From: Xanthobacteraceae bacterium | Lineage (GTDB): Bacteria; Pseudomonadota; Alphaproteobacteria; Rhizobiales; Xanthobacteraceae | Direction of reading: 5' to 3' | Length of the DNA: 64,000 bases | NCBI GenBank assembly: GCA_029239875.1 | Contig: JARBUD010000021.1 | Span: 1-64,000 of the forward strand | Shown here: one piece after another, positions 37,090-47,645 of the stretch | Position numbering within the stretch: position 1 is the stretch's first letter | Layout of the letters: each line of letters begins with the position of its first letter | Program-made: the position numbers and the translations under genes | The notes under the pieces: model-generated | The model's database searches: none | What the model saw: only the letters and a program-made list of their open reading frames with translations | What the model was told of the DNA's origin: nothing

Positions 37090-40000
37090 ACGAACTCACC
37101 GATCTCGCCCCCGGCCCGCTGCGCGCGGCGACCGCGTTGCAGACCACCGCCTCCGACCCGCTGCTCTCCGCCTGGGTTTCGGCCAATGCCGGCTCGGGCA
37201 AGACCCATGTGCTGGCGCGGCGGGTGATCCGCCTCTTGATGCGCGGCGTGCCGCCGGGCCGCATCCTCTGCCTCACCTACACCAAGGCGGCGGCGGCCAA
37301 CATGGCCAACCGCGTGCTTGACGAACTGCGCCGCTGGGCGACGCTGGACGACGAGGCGCTGGACAGGGAGATCGTCCGAACCGACGGCGGCCGGCCCGAT
37401 GCGCTGCGCCGCGCCCATGCCCGCCGGCTGTTCGCGCAGGCGCTGGAGACGCCGGGCGGGCTGAAGATCCAGACCATCCACGCCTTCTGCGGGGCGCTGC
37501 TGCATGCCTTTCCCTTCGAGGCCGGTGTGCCTGCCGGCTTCGGCGAATTGGAGGAGGCGGCGCGGCTGGAACTGCTAGCCCGCGTGCGCGCCGACGTGGT
37601 GCTGGAGGCCGCGGGCAGGCCGGACAGCGCGCTCGGGCAGGCGCTCGGCCTTATCGTCGGTACCACCTCCGACGACGGCATCGACGAGATCATCGGGGCG
37701 ATGGTGGCGGACCCCGCGGCACTGGAGGCGACCGACGACGACCTCGCCGCCGCGGTCGGTCTCGATCAGCCCATCGCCTCGCGCGACATCGAGCACCGCA
37801 TCATCACCGAGGCGCTGATCGCGCAGGGGGCCTGGCTCGGCCTCGGCCAGGCGCTGATCGAGGAGGGCGGCAACTGCGCCCGGCGCGGCCGCTCGCTCTT
37901 GGAGGCTGCCGCCGCGCCGGAAGAGGGCGCCGCTGACGCCTATGCCCGCGTCTTCCTGAAGGAGGACGGCGAGCCCTATGGCGACAGCCAGTTCGGTGCG
38001 GCGCCGATTCGCGCGAAATACCCGCTGCTGCTCGCCGAGCGCGACCGTCTCGCGCCGCTGGCGCAACTGCTCTCGGCCGCCCGCGCCTTCGAGCGCAGCC
38101 GTGCCGTGCTGATCCTCGGCCGCGAGGCGGCGCGGCGCTACGAGCGCGCCAAGGCCGCACGCGGCGTGCTCGATTTTTCCGACCTCGTCGACGCCGCGCG
38201 GCGCCTGCTGGCGTCGGGTGCCTCGGCCTGGGTGCATTACAAGCTCGACCAGGGCATCGACCACGTGCTGCTCGACGAGGCGCAGGACACCAGCCCCGAG
38301 CAATGGGAGGTGATCCGCCCGCTCGTCGCCGAGTTCTTCGCCGGGGAGGGCGCGCGGATCGGCGCTTCGAGCCTGCCGCGTACCCTCTTCGTGGTCGGCG
38401 ACGAGAAGCAGTCGATCTTCTCCTTCCAGGGCGCCGATCCGCGCCGCTTCGACACGGTGCGGCGGGAGCTGATGCGCCTGACCGGCGGCGTCGGCTTCGA
38501 GCATATCGAGCTGCGCCACTCCTTCCGCTCGGCGCCGGGCATATTGGCGGCGGTGGACACGGTGTTCCACGCCGAGACCGCCTATCAGGGCCTCTCGGCG
38601 CTGGCCGAGCCGCCGGTGCATGAGGCGATCCACGCCGCGCTGCCCTCGCTGGTCGAATTGTGGGAGCCGGAGGCGCCGAGCGAGAAGGTCGATATCGACG
38701 CCTGGCAGCGCCCGCTCGACGCGCCGGCCGCCGACGATCCCAAGGGGCGGCTCGCCCGCAAGATCGCCGGCCACATCGCCGCGCGCATCCGCGAGGGTTT
38801 CCCCGTCACCGGCCGGCACGGCACGCGGCCGGCGCGGCCGGGCGACTTCCTCATCCTGGTGCGCCGGCGCGACGCGCTGTTCGAGGCGATCATCCGCGAA
38901 TTGAAGGAGGCGCGCGTCGCGGTGGCCGGCGCCGACCGCCTCACGGTGGCCCAGCACATCGCGGTGATGGACCTGATGGCGCTGGGCGACGCGCTGCTGG
39001 CGCGCGACGACGAATTGGCGCTGGCCTGCGTGCTGAAGAGCCCGCTCTTCGGCTTCGACGATGCCGACCTGATGAAGCTGGCACCGGAGCGCACCGGCCT
39101 TCTGGAAGACGCGCTCCTCGCCCGCGCTGGCGAGAACCCTCGCTGGCGCGCGGCCGCCGAGCGGCTGAGGCGGCTGCGGCCGGAGGCGCGGCGGCTGCGG
39201 CCTTTCGATTTCTACGCCCGCGTGCTCGGCCGCGAGCGGGGCCGCGCCGCCATGCTCGCCCGGCTCGGTCCGGAGGCGGCGGATGCGCTCGACGAGATGC
39301 TGGCGCTGGCGCGTTCTTACGAGAACATCGAGGTGCCCTCGCTCGCCGGCTTCCTCGCCTTCCTGCGCCGCGGCGGCGCCGAGGCCAAGCGTGACATGGA
39401 GGCGGGGCGCGACGAGGTCCGCGTCATGACCGTGCACGGCGCCAAGGGCCTGGAGGCGCCCTATGTCATCCTCGCCGACACCACTTCCGGGCCGATGACC
39501 CGCCGCGCCGCCGGCCTACTGCGCGTCGAGCTGCCGGACGGGCGGCGCGCGGCGCTGCACGCGCCGTCAAAGAAGAACGATACGCCGGCCATGGCGATGG
39601 CCCGCGCGCAGGGCGATGCGGCGCAGCAGGACGAATATCGCCGCCTGCTCTATGTCGCGCTCACCCGCGCCGAGAGCGCGCTCGTGCTGGCCGGCGCGGA
39701 TGGCGGCCGCAAGCGCCCGGCCGATTGCTGGTACGACCTCGTGCGCGGCGCGCTGGAGCCGGAAGCCGCCGAGCAGCCCGCCACCGGCTTCGCCGGCACG
39801 GTCCGCCGCTGGCGCGCGGCCGTGCAGGAAGAGATGGTCGCGGCGCCGGCCGTCGCCGCTATCGCTGCTGCGCCGGACGAGACCGAGCGGGCGCTGGCCC
39901 GCGCCTTGTCACGCCCGATAGAGGAACCCGCGGCCCGCGCGGCGCTGCGGCCCTCCGCCTCCAGCCTGCTCGCCCCGGCACCGGAAGGGCCGGAGGCGCT

Positions 40001-40508
40001 GGCGCTGCGCCGCGGCGAACTGCTGCACCGGCTCATGGCGGCCCTCGCGGCCCTGCCGGCGGAGGAGCGTGCCGCGCCGCGCCGGCGCCTGCTGGCCGCC
40101 GCCGGCGACTTCGAGGAAGCCGCGCGCGAAGAGCTGCTCACCGAGGCGCTCGGCGTGCTCGCCGTGCCCGGCCTCGCCGACCTGTTCGGCCCCGGCAGCC
40201 TCGCCGAGGTGCCGCTGATCGGCGAATTGGAGGACGGCACGCCGGTCTCCGGCCGCATCGACCGGCTGGTGGTGCTCGGCGACCGCATCCTCATCGCCGA
40301 CTTCAAGACCGACCGTCGGGTGCCGCGCGACGCGTTGAGCCTGCCGCCCGCGCATGTGCGGCAGGTGGCGCTCTATGCGCGGTTGCTGCGCCTGCTCTAT
40401 CCCGGCCGGCCGATCGAGGCGCGCCTCGTCTACACCGCCGGACCGCTCAGCTATGCGCTCGGGGCGGATGTGCTTGAGGGCGCGGTGGAAAGCGTCACTT
40501 CGCGGTGA
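37086..40508 (+). CDS. addA: double-strand break repair helicase AddA
   Basis: UvrD-type motifs [104 protein letters not shown]. Confidence 0.97.
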   Translation: MNELTDLAPGPLRAATALQTTASDPLLSAWVSANAGSGKTHVLARRVIRLLMRGVPPGRILCLTYTKAAAANMANRVLDELRRWATLDDEALDREIVRTDGGRPDALRRAHARRLFAQALETPGGLKIQTIHAFCGALLHAFPFEAGVPAGFGELEEAARLELLARVRADVVLEAAGRPDSALGQALGLIVGTTSDDGIDEIIGAMVADPAALEATDDDLAAAVGLDQPIASRDIEHRIITEALIAQGAWLGLGQALIEEGGNCARRGRSLLEAAAAPEEGAADAYARVFLKEDGEPYGDSQFGAAPIRAKYPLLLAERDRLAPLAQLLSAARAFERSRAVLILGREAARRYERAKAARGVLDFSDLVDAARRLLASGASAWVHYKLDQGIDHVLLDEAQDTSPEQWEVIRPLVAEFFAGEGARIGASSLPRTLFVVGDEKQSIFSFQGADPRRFDTVRRELMRLTGGVGFEHIELRHSFRSAPGILAAVDTVFHAETAYQGLSALAEPPVHEAIHAALPSLVELWEPEAPSEKVDIDAWQRPLDAPAADDPKGRLARKIAGHIAARIREGFPVTGRHGTRPARPGDFLILVRRRDALFEAIIRELKEARVAVAGADRLTVAQHIAVMDLMALGDALLARDDELALACVLKSPLFGFDDADLMKLAPERTGLLEDALLARAGENPRWRAAAERLRRLRPEARRLRPFDFYARVLGRERGRAAMLARLGPEAADALDEMLALARSYENIEVPSLAGFLAFLRRGGAEAKRDMEAGRDEVRVMTVHGAKGLEAPYVILADTTSGPMTRRAAGLLRVELPDGRRAALHAPSKKNDTPAMAMARAQGDAAQQDEYRRLLYVALTRAESALVLAGADGGRKRPADCWYDLVRGALEPEAAEQPATGFAGTVRRWRAAVQEEMVAAPAVAAIAAAPDETERALARALSRPIEEPAARAALRPSASSLLAPAPEGPEALALRRGELLHRLMAALAALPAEERAAPRRRLLAAAGDFEEAAREELLTEALGVLAVPGLADLFGPGSLAEVPLIGELEDGTPVSGRIDRLVVLGDRILIADFKTDRRVPRDALSLPPAHVRQVALYARLLRLLYPGRPIEARLVYTAGPLSYALGADVLEGAVESVTSR

Positions 40509-40590
40509 CGTCGCCTTGACGGGGCGGGGGGGCGATACCTACTTTGGCTTCAACTTCCCTGCATTCTCCAGATTCTGGAAAGGTGTCCAA

Positions 40591-40911
40591 ATGGGCGTCG
40601 AAAAAGTGTCGGATCAGAGCTTCGAGTCCGACGTCATCAAGTCCGATGGTCCGGTCCTCGTGGACTTCTGGGCCGAGTGGTGCGGTCCCTGCCGCATGGT
40701 CGCTCCCGTCCTCGACGAAGTGGCCGGCGAGCTCGGCGACAAGCTGAAGATCGTCAAGCTGAATGTCGACGAGAACCCGGCGACCGCTTCCAAGTACGGC
40801 ATCATGTCGATCCCGACCCTGCTGCTGTTCAAGGACGGCCAGCTCGCCTCGCGTCAGGTCGGCGCGGCGCCGAAGGCCAAGATGCTGCAGTGGATCAACA
40901 GCGCGATCTGA
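40591..40911 (+). CDS. trxA: thioredoxin
   Basis: [24 protein letters not shown]...[16 protein letters not shown]. Confidence 0.97.
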   Translation: MGVEKVSDQSFESDVIKSDGPVLVDFWAEWCGPCRMVAPVLDEVAGELGDKLKIVKLNVDENPATASKYGIMSIPTLLLFKDGQLASRQVGAAPKAKMLQWINSAI

Positions 40912-40933
40912 TCGCGCTGTGATCGAGACGACA

Positions 40934-40966
40934 AACCCCGGCCGGGTCCTCCGCGCCGGGGTTTTT
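40934..40966 (+). terminator. rho-independent terminator after trxA
   Basis: aaccccggc ... gccggggtt followed by tttc. Confidence 0.75.
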
Positions 40967-41064
40967 CTTTGCCTGCCGTCCGATCGCGTCTTCCGCATGA
41001 CGGGTCGAGCGGATATATCGTGCAAGACAAACTCGTATCCGCCATTTCTCTCCGGAGACTTCCC

Positions 41065-41571
41065 ATGCCGCTTTCCATCTACGACGCCTCGATCCCCGTT
41101 TTCGAGCGCGCGCTGCGCAACCTCGATGCCATCCTCACCAAGGCCGAGGAATATGCGAGCGCCAACTGCATCGACCTCGCCGAGCTCGCCGCGGCGCGGC
41201 TGGCGCCCGACATGTTCCCGCTCACCGGCCAGATCCAGAGCGCCAGCGATTCCGCCAAGTTCGGCGCCGCGCGCCTCACCGGCACCACCGGGCCGAGCTT
41301 CGCCGACACCGAGACGACCTTCGAGGAACTGCACGCCCGCATCGCCAAGACGCTGGACTATCTCGCCAGCGTCGACCCCGCCGGCTTCGAGGGCGCGGAG
41401 ACGCGGGAGATCGTGCAGAAGTCGCGGCGCGGCGAGCGGCACTTCGTCGGGACGAGCTATCTCCTGACCTTCGCCCTGCCGAACTTCTTCTTCCACGTCG
41501 CCACCGCCTACGACATCCTGCGCCACAAGGGCGTGCCGGTCGGCAAGAGCGACTATCTCGGCGCGTTCTGA
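41065..41571 (+). CDS. DUF1993 family protein
   Basis: MPLSIYDASIPVFERALRNLDAILTKAEEYA...LAPDMFPLTGQIQSASDSAKFGAARLTG...FFFHVATAYDILRHKGVPVGKSDYLG. Confidence 0.88.
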   Translation: MPLSIYDASIPVFERALRNLDAILTKAEEYASANCIDLAELAAARLAPDMFPLTGQIQSASDSAKFGAARLTGTTGPSFADTETTFEELHARIAKTLDYLASVDPAGFEGAETREIVQKSRRGERHFVGTSYLLTFALPNFFFHVATAYDILRHKGVPVGKSDYLGAF

Positions 41572-41592
41572 GCGTTCCACCTTCCAGAACCA

Positions 41593-41699
41593 CCTCATCC
41601 TGAGGTGCCGCCGCAGGCGGTCTCGAAGGATGGTCGCTTGAGCGCACCCGGACGGGCATCCTTCGAGGCCCGCCAATGGCCGGGCGCCTCAGGATGAGG
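41593..41699. repeat. family B repeat, two-arm
   Basis: cctcatcctgaggtgccgccgcaggcggtctcgaaggatgg ... catccttcgaggcccgccaatggccgggcgcctcaggatgag. Confidence 0.85.
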
Positions 41700-41848
41700 T
41701 TCATCAGGAGCGGATGAGTCGCGGGGGCGTCCGCGCCTCATCCCCCGCCGTTCGAACCGGACAACCCATCGCTACCTGAGGGTGGCGGTCGTCGGGCATT
41801 CATGGAATGGTTCCATTCTGTGTTCGGGTCGGCTGCGGAGGGGGAATC

Positions 41849-43777
41849 ATGTCGGGCGCGCGTAATCGGGGCATCGTGTTCGGTCTGGCGGCGGCGTTCT
41901 GGGGCCTCGGTCTCGCGCCCGCCCCGGCGCAGGCGCCGGCGGCTCCCGATGATTCGGCCCTCGTCGCCCGCGGCGAATATCTCGCCCGTGCCGCCGACTG
42001 CATGCCCTGCCATACCGGCGACAAGAACAAGCCCTTCGCCGGTGGCCTCGGGCTGAACACGCCCTTCGGCACGATCTACTCGGTCAACATCACCTCGGAC
42101 GTAGCGACCGGCATCGGCTCCTGGTCCTTCGACGACTTCCGGCGGGCGCTGCATGACGGCATCCGCAAGGACGGCGCCTATCTCTACCCGGCGATGCCGT
42201 TCGACGCCTATACCGGCATCACCGAGGACGACCTCAAGGCGCTGTGGGCCTATGTCAGGCGCATCCCGGCGGTGGACGCGCCGAACCCGGAGAACGGGCT
42301 TTCCTTCCCCTTCAACATCCGCCTGGGCATGCTGGCCTGGCGCGAATTGTTCTTCCAGCCGGCCACCTTCAAGCCGGTGCCGGGCAAGAGCGACGAATGG
42401 AACCGCGGCGCCTATCTGGTCGAGGCGCTCGGCCATTGCTCGGACTGCCACAGCCCGCGCAACGTCATGGGTGCGATCAAGGGCAAGGCGGCCTTCACCG
42501 GCGCCGAGGTCGACGGCTTCTACGCCCCCGACATCGCCTCCGGCGCGCTGGGCAAGACCTGGCGCAAGGACATGCTGATCCAGTTCCTCAAGACCGGCAC
42601 GGCGCCGCAGAAGACCGTGGTGTTCGGCCCGATGGCGGAGGTGGTGCATGACAGCCTCTCCTACCTGACCGACGCCGACCTCGCCGCCATGGCGACCTAT
42701 CTGCTGGAGAGCCCGCCGCCGCTCGACGCGCCGGCGCCGCAGAAGGCTTCGCCCTTGCCGGCGGACGTCTATGCCCGCGCCTCGAAGACCTTCATCGACA
42801 ATTGCGCCGTCTGCCACCAGCAGCAGGGCACCGGCCTGCTCGGTGCCATCCCCTCGCTCGCCGGCAACCCGGCGGTGACGGCGGCCGAGCCCTACAACGT
42901 CATTGCCGCGACGCTGCACGGCCTGCCCTCCGACGGCCATTACGGCACCATGCCGTCCTTCGCCGGGCGGCTGTCGGACCAGCAGATCGCCGACGTGGTG
43001 AACTATGTCCGCACCGCCTGGGGCAACCAGGGCGCGCCCAATGCCACGCCGCGCATGGTCGCCGCCTGGCGCGAGACGGTGAAGGTCCCGGACTACGGCA
43101 CGCAGGCCGCCTCCGCCTTCGACTGCGCGCAGGTCGGCGGCGCCCCCGGCGCGCCGGGGCCTGACCCGAAGGCGGTGGCCGCACTCACCGCCGCCATCGG
43201 CGGGGGCGACCGCGAGGTCTCCTCGCTGGTCGAGAGCTACCAGGCGGCGGCGCCGGACGCCTCGCCGGCGCAGGTGGTGGACGCGCTGATGGCCGCCTAT
43301 TGCCCGGTGGTCGCGGCCGGCGGCGGCGAGGACTACCAGAAATATGCCCGCCTCAAGGGCTTCACCCTGCAGGCGGCGGCGGACGTCTCCTTCCGCGGCA
43401 CGCCGGCGGCGCTGCCGGACGTGCCGGTGGTCTGGGCGGTGGCGGCCGGCAAGTCGCTGGTGGCGCGCCAGCCCGCGAGCCTCGCCGGGCCGCTCGCCTG
43501 CCCGGCGGCGGACAAGATCCCGGCCGACCTCGTGAGCGCCGCGGCCGGGCTGATCGGCAAGCCGCAGCTTCCCGTGCCCGGCGGCGCCGGTGGCGGCTAC
43601 GCCCGCGAGCTGGTGACGAAGAACCCGAAGGCGCGCCCCGCCGACATCGCCAATGCGCTGATCGTCTCCTATTGCGGCCTCGTCGCCGCCGACAAGGGCA
43701 TCGAGCCGGCGACGCAGCACGCCTATGTCGAGGATTTCGGCCAGCAGGTAATCCAGACGCTGCAGGTGCAGCCCTGA
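41849..43777 (+). CDS. tri-heme c-type cytochrome (alcohol/gluconate dehydrogenase cytochrome subunit-like) with duplicated C-terminal extension
   Basis: Three CXXCH motifs: CMPCH, CSDCH, CAVCH; signal peptide; about 230-aa extension after the third cytochrome domain. Confidence 0.85.
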   Translation: MSGARNRGIVFGLAAAFWGLGLAPAPAQAPAAPDDSALVARGEYLARAADCMPCHTGDKNKPFAGGLGLNTPFGTIYSVNITSDVATGIGSWSFDDFRRALHDGIRKDGAYLYPAMPFDAYTGITEDDLKALWAYVRRIPAVDAPNPENGLSFPFNIRLGMLAWRELFFQPATFKPVPGKSDEWNRGAYLVEALGHCSDCHSPRNVMGAIKGKAAFTGAEVDGFYAPDIASGALGKTWRKDMLIQFLKTGTAPQKTVVFGPMAEVVHDSLSYLTDADLAAMATYLLESPPPLDAPAPQKASPLPADVYARASKTFIDNCAVCHQQQGTGLLGAIPSLAGNPAVTAAEPYNVIAATLHGLPSDGHYGTMPSFAGRLSDQQIADVVNYVRTAWGNQGAPNATPRMVAAWRETVKVPDYGTQAASAFDCAQVGGAPGAPGPDPKAVAALTAAIGGGDREVSSLVESYQAAAPDASPAQVVDALMAAYCPVVAAGGGEDYQKYARLKGFTLQAAADVSFRGTPAALPDVPVVWAVAAGKSLVARQPASLAGPLACPAADKIPADLVSAAAGLIGKPQLPVPGGAGGGYARELVTKNPKARPADIANALIVSYCGLVAADKGIEPATQHAYVEDFGQQVIQTLQVQP

Positions 43778-43962
43778 TCAGGAGAAGCTGAGGGCCGGCC
43801 CCCGCCGGCCCGGCCGCGCGGGTTCCATGCCGCTGAGGCCGGCTGCATCGGCGCCCCCGATCGCAGCATGACGTTTTCTTGTTTCCCAATCCCGGCGCGA
43901 GGCTGGAGAAGCATTGGGCTTTCAGGTGCCCCCTATGTGGGGCCGGACCCTGGCCCAACCGC

Positions 43963-44868
43963 ATGACGAACGACATCGCCTATATGCAAGGCCCGCGGCG
44001 GAGCATGTCTCTTCGGAGCCTGGGCTCCATGCTGCTCCTGGCCGTGATGTGGGGCCTTTCCGTACCCGTCACCAAGATGGGGCTGGAGACGCTTCCGCCT
44101 TTGACGCTCACCGCGCTTCGCTTCGCGGTCGCCGTGCCGCTGCTGTTCGTCCTGCTGGCGGGAAAATGGCGGCTGCCCTGGCGGGCCGTACCCAAGGTGG
44201 CAGCGCTCGGCTTCCTGGGCATCGGCATCGGACAGGTCACCCAGACTCTCGGAGTGGTGGGGACGTCGGCCTCGGTCGGCACGGTGATCACCGCCACCAT
44301 TCCCCTGTTCATCGTGGTCATCGCCGCGCTGCGCTTGCGGCAGCCGGTCACGCTTCTCCAGACAGTCGGCCTGATAGCGGCGTTTGCCGGTATCGCCCTG
44401 GTCGCGTTCGGCGACAGGGACCCGGCGGCCCTGGCCCAGACGACGGCGAGCGGCGCCATCCTTCTGCTGCTCTCGGCCGCCGCCATCGCCTTCTACTATG
44501 TGTGGAGCGTCGAGGTCGCCGATGCCTATGGCACGGTGACCGTGGTGGCGTGGAGCACCCTCTGCGGCTTCGTAAGCCTCGCGCCATGGGCCGTGTGGGA
44601 AGCAGCGAACACGCCGTTCGTCATCAATGTCACGGCGGTCGGCGCCGCGATCTACCTGGGCATCGTCGTCACCGTGGCGGGCCTGTTCCTCTGGCTGAAC
44701 ATGCTCCGCACCGTGCCCGCGCGTGTTGCCGCCAGCGTTCAGTTCCTGCAGCCCGTCGTCGGGGTCATGGCCTCCGCCGCCATATTCGGCGACCATCTCG
44801 GCCTGGCGTTCTTCGTCGGCGTCGCTTTGGTCCTGACAGGGTTGGCGACGACCCTGGCCAACAGGTGA
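43963..44868 (+). CDS. DMT/EamA-family transporter
   Basis: LLLAVMWGLSVPVTKMGLETLPPLTLTALRFAVAVPLL...FLQPVVGVMASAAIFGDHLGLAFFVGVALVLTGL. Confidence 0.9.
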   Translation: MTNDIAYMQGPRRSMSLRSLGSMLLLAVMWGLSVPVTKMGLETLPPLTLTALRFAVAVPLLFVLLAGKWRLPWRAVPKVAALGFLGIGIGQVTQTLGVVGTSASVGTVITATIPLFIVVIAALRLRQPVTLLQTVGLIAAFAGIALVAFGDRDPAALAQTTASGAILLLLSAAAIAFYYVWSVEVADAYGTVTVVAWSTLCGFVSLAPWAVWEAANTPFVINVTAVGAAIYLGIVVTVAGLFLWLNMLRTVPARVAASVQFLQPVVGVMASAAIFGDHLGLAFFVGVALVLTGLATTLANR

Positions 44869-45088
44869 GATGATCCTGCACGGCAGGTCGGGACGACGCC
44901 GGAAGGCCAGCCGCACGACGGCTCGGGCGGGTAAGCCGTCGGCTGGCCTCCCGACGGCATGTGACGTGCGAATAGCGCGCGCCATCCGGCCCCGTCGCTC
45001 GAAATCGGCGGCGGGCACCAGCACGCAGGGATGTCGAAAATCGTCGGCGGCTGTTTCAGCCACGGATCCCGATGAAATCAAGGGGATA

Positions 45089-45173
45089 TGGTGCCCAGGA
45101 GAGGACTCGAACCTCCACGGTGTTACCCACTGGTACCTGAAACCAGCGCGTCTACCAATTCCGCCACCTGGGC
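45089..45173 (-). tRNA. tRNA-Leu(CAG)
   Basis: Minus strand gcccaggtggcggaattggtagacgcgctggtttcaggtaccagtgggtaacaccgtggaggttcgagtcctctcctgggcacca; long variable arm, anticodon CAG, encoded CCA. Confidence 0.95.
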
Positions 45174-45392
45174 ACATGCCTTGCGGCATGGCGGCGACAC
45201 ATAGTCGGGCGGCCTCCGTCTTGTCAACGCGCGTTTCTCGTTCTGCCCGCGGACGCGGTGGAAATCTTCGTACGGACCGGCCCAGGCGGGCGCGTTTCGC
45301 CGGTCCACGCAGCGTGCGTAGGGATGTCGCCCCACGCGACCTCGCGCGCGCTGGACGCTGGGGCGGCGGCGCGCTAATCGTCTGGCATCCCA

Positions 45393-46439
45393 ATGCCGGG
45401 CCGGGAGAGAATGCACATGGTCGACGTCGCCGCCGAACTGCCGCTGGAGAGCGAGGCCGAGCTGGAGGCGCGCGCGGCGCCGATGGAGCGCCTCGTCACC
45501 ATCTATGGCGGCTCCGGCTTCATCGGCCGCCATGTGGTGCGCGCGCTGGCTAAGCGCGGCTGGCGCGTGCGCGTCGCCGTGCGCCGGCCGGACCTCGCCG
45601 GCCATCTGCAGCCGCTCGGCGCGGTCGGCCAGATCAGCCCGGTGCAGGCGAACCTGCGCTATCCCGCCTCGGTGCTGCGCGCCGCGGAAGGGGCGGAGGT
45701 CGTCATCAACCTCGTCGGCGTGCTGCATGAGAGCGGCCGCCAGAGCTTCGAGGCGGTGCACGGCTTCGGTGCCAAGCAGGTGGCGCTGGCGGCGAGGGAA
45801 GTCGGCGCGCGGCTGATCCACGGCTCGGCCATCGGCGCCAACCCGGAGTCCACCGCCTTCTACGGCAAGAGCAAGGCGGCGGGCGAGCAGGCAGCACTGG
45901 AAGCGGTGCCGGAGGCGGTGATCATGCGCCCCTCCATCGTGTTCGGCCCGGAGGACGATTTCTTCAACCGCTTCGCCTCGCTGTCGCGCCTCTCCCCGGC
46001 GCTGCCGCTGATCGGCGGCGGCGAAACGCGCTTCCAGCCGGTCTTCGTCGGCGACGTCGCCGAGGCCTATGCCAGGGCGGTGGACAATCTCGCCCGCCCC
46101 GGCACGGTCTACGAGCTCGGCGGGCCGGAGATCCTCTCCTTCAAGCAGCTGATGGAACTGATGCTGGCGGAGATCGACCGCAAGCGCCTGCTGGTGCCGG
46201 TGCCGTCCGCGGTCGCCGCCTTCAAGGCGCGCTTCCTCGAATTGCTGCCCAACCCGCTGCTCACCCGCGACCAGGTGAGGATGCTCGGCTACGACAACGT
46301 CGTCTCCGAGGCGGCGAAGGCGGAAGGGCGCACGCTGGAAGGGCTCGGCATCAAGCCGACCGCGCTCGGCGCCATCCTGCCCGGCTATCTCTGGCGCTAC
46401 CGCAAGGCCGGCCAGTTCGCCCGGCAGGAAGCGGCCTGA
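45393..46439 (+). CDS. complex I NDUFA9-type NAD(P)-binding / epimerase-like protein
   Basis: VTIYGGSGFIGRHVVRALAKRGWRVRVAVRRPDLAGHLQPLGAVGQISPVQANLR...YGKSKAAGEQAA. Confidence 0.88.
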   Translation: MPGRERMHMVDVAAELPLESEAELEARAAPMERLVTIYGGSGFIGRHVVRALAKRGWRVRVAVRRPDLAGHLQPLGAVGQISPVQANLRYPASVLRAAEGAEVVINLVGVLHESGRQSFEAVHGFGAKQVALAAREVGARLIHGSAIGANPESTAFYGKSKAAGEQAALEAVPEAVIMRPSIVFGPEDDFFNRFASLSRLSPALPLIGGGETRFQPVFVGDVAEAYARAVDNLARPGTVYELGGPEILSFKQLMELMLAEIDRKRLLVPVPSAVAAFKARFLELLPNPLLTRDQVRMLGYDNVVSEAAKAEGRTLEGLGIKPTALGAILPGYLWRYRKAGQFARQEAA

Positions 46440-46456
46440 GCTTCGTAAGAAGCATC

Positions 46457-46563
46457 CTCATCCTGAAGTGCCCGGCCAATGGCCGGGCCTCGAAGGATGC
46501 TCATTCGGATGCACTCCCGCGACCGTCCTTCGAGGCCGCCTGCGGCGGCACCTCAGGATGAGG
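46457..46563. repeat. family B repeat, two-arm
   Basis: cctcatcctgaagtgcccggccaatggccgggcctcgaaggatg ... cgtccttcgaggccgcctgcggcggcacctcaggatgagg. Confidence 0.85.
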
Positions 46564-46589
46564 GCGTTAAACGCGCTCGCTTTCTGAAC

Positions 46590-47396
46590 TCACCCCACCA
46601 GCGCCAGCGCCACCAGCCCGACGCCGCCCACCGCGATGCGCCACCAGCCGAAGGGCGCGTAGCCGTGGCGGGAGACGAAGGCGAGCAGGCCGCGCACCAC
46701 CGTGATGGCGGCGAGGAAGGCGGCGACGAAGCCGACGGCGATCAGCGTCGCATCGTCGGCGTTGAGCGCGTCGCGGTTCTTGTAGAGGTCGTAGGCGAAG
46801 GCGCCGGCCATGGTCGGCAAAGCGAGGAAGAAGGAGAACTCGGCCGCCGCCGGCTTCGAGGCGCCGAGCAGCAGCCCGCCGACGATGGTCGAGCCCGAGC
46901 GCGACACGCCGGGGATCATGGCGAGGCACTGGATGAAGCCGATCTTCAGCGCCAGCGATTTCGGGAAGGCCATGGCGTCGGTGTGGATCGGCCGCAGCTT
47001 CAGCGTGTCGACCCAGAGCAGCACGCCGCCGCCGAGGATGAGCATGATGCAGATCAGCGCCGGCGTCTCGAACAACACGTCCTTGATGAAGCCGTGCGCG
47101 AAGGCCCCGATCACCGCCGCCGGCAGGAAGGCGATGAGGATGCCGAGGACGAAGTTGCGCGAGCGCTCGCTCGTCGGCAGCGTGACCAGCACCTGCAGGA
47201 AGCGCTGGAAATAGACCACCACGATGGCGAGGATGGCGCCGAGCTGGATCAGCACCTCGAACACCTTGCCCTGGCTCTCGAAGCCGAGGAAATGTCCGGC
47301 AAGCAATATGTGGCCGGTCGAGGAGACCGGCAGGAACTCGGTAAAGCCTTCCAGAAGGCCGAGGAGGAAGGCTTCGAGCAGGGTGCCGAACGACAT
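46590..47396 (-). CDS. uppP: undecaprenyl-diphosphate phosphatase
   Basis: [29 protein letters not shown]...[24 protein letters not shown]: BacA/UppP motifs. Confidence 0.95.
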   Translation of the reverse strand: MSFGTLLEAFLLGLLEGFTEFLPVSSTGHILLAGHFLGFESQGKVFEVLIQLGAILAIVVVYFQRFLQVLVTLPTSERSRNFVLGILIAFLPAAVIGAFAHGFIKDVLFETPALICIMLILGGGVLLWVDTLKLRPIHTDAMAFPKSLALKIGFIQCLAMIPGVSRSGSTIVGGLLLGASKPAAAEFSFFLALPTMAGAFAYDLYKNRDALNADDATLIAVGFVAAFLAAITVVRGLLAFVSRHGYAPFGWWRIAVGGVGLVALALVG

Positions 47397-47645
47397 GAGG
47401 TGGGGGTCCGGGGAAAGGGTTCGCGGGGAGGGAGCCGGAGGCGACGCTTCCGGGGCGGCGCGCATCCTGTCCGCTTCGCGCGCTCCGATCAACGTGACGC
47501 TGTGTCAGGCGGCACCGGGTTGTCCCCGCGGATTTTTCACCCGGCCCGTTCCCGACATGCGGCCAACATGAATTCGCCCTAGATGGCGGGTCCCTTTAGC
47601 CTCGGTCGGCGTTGCCCGGGAACGGCAGCGTTTGGGGAGTTATCG

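Noticed and set aside
41738-43720. 660-aa minus-strand ORF opposite the cytochrome gene
   Set aside because: Antisense shadow; the plus strand has signal peptide and three CXXCH motifs.
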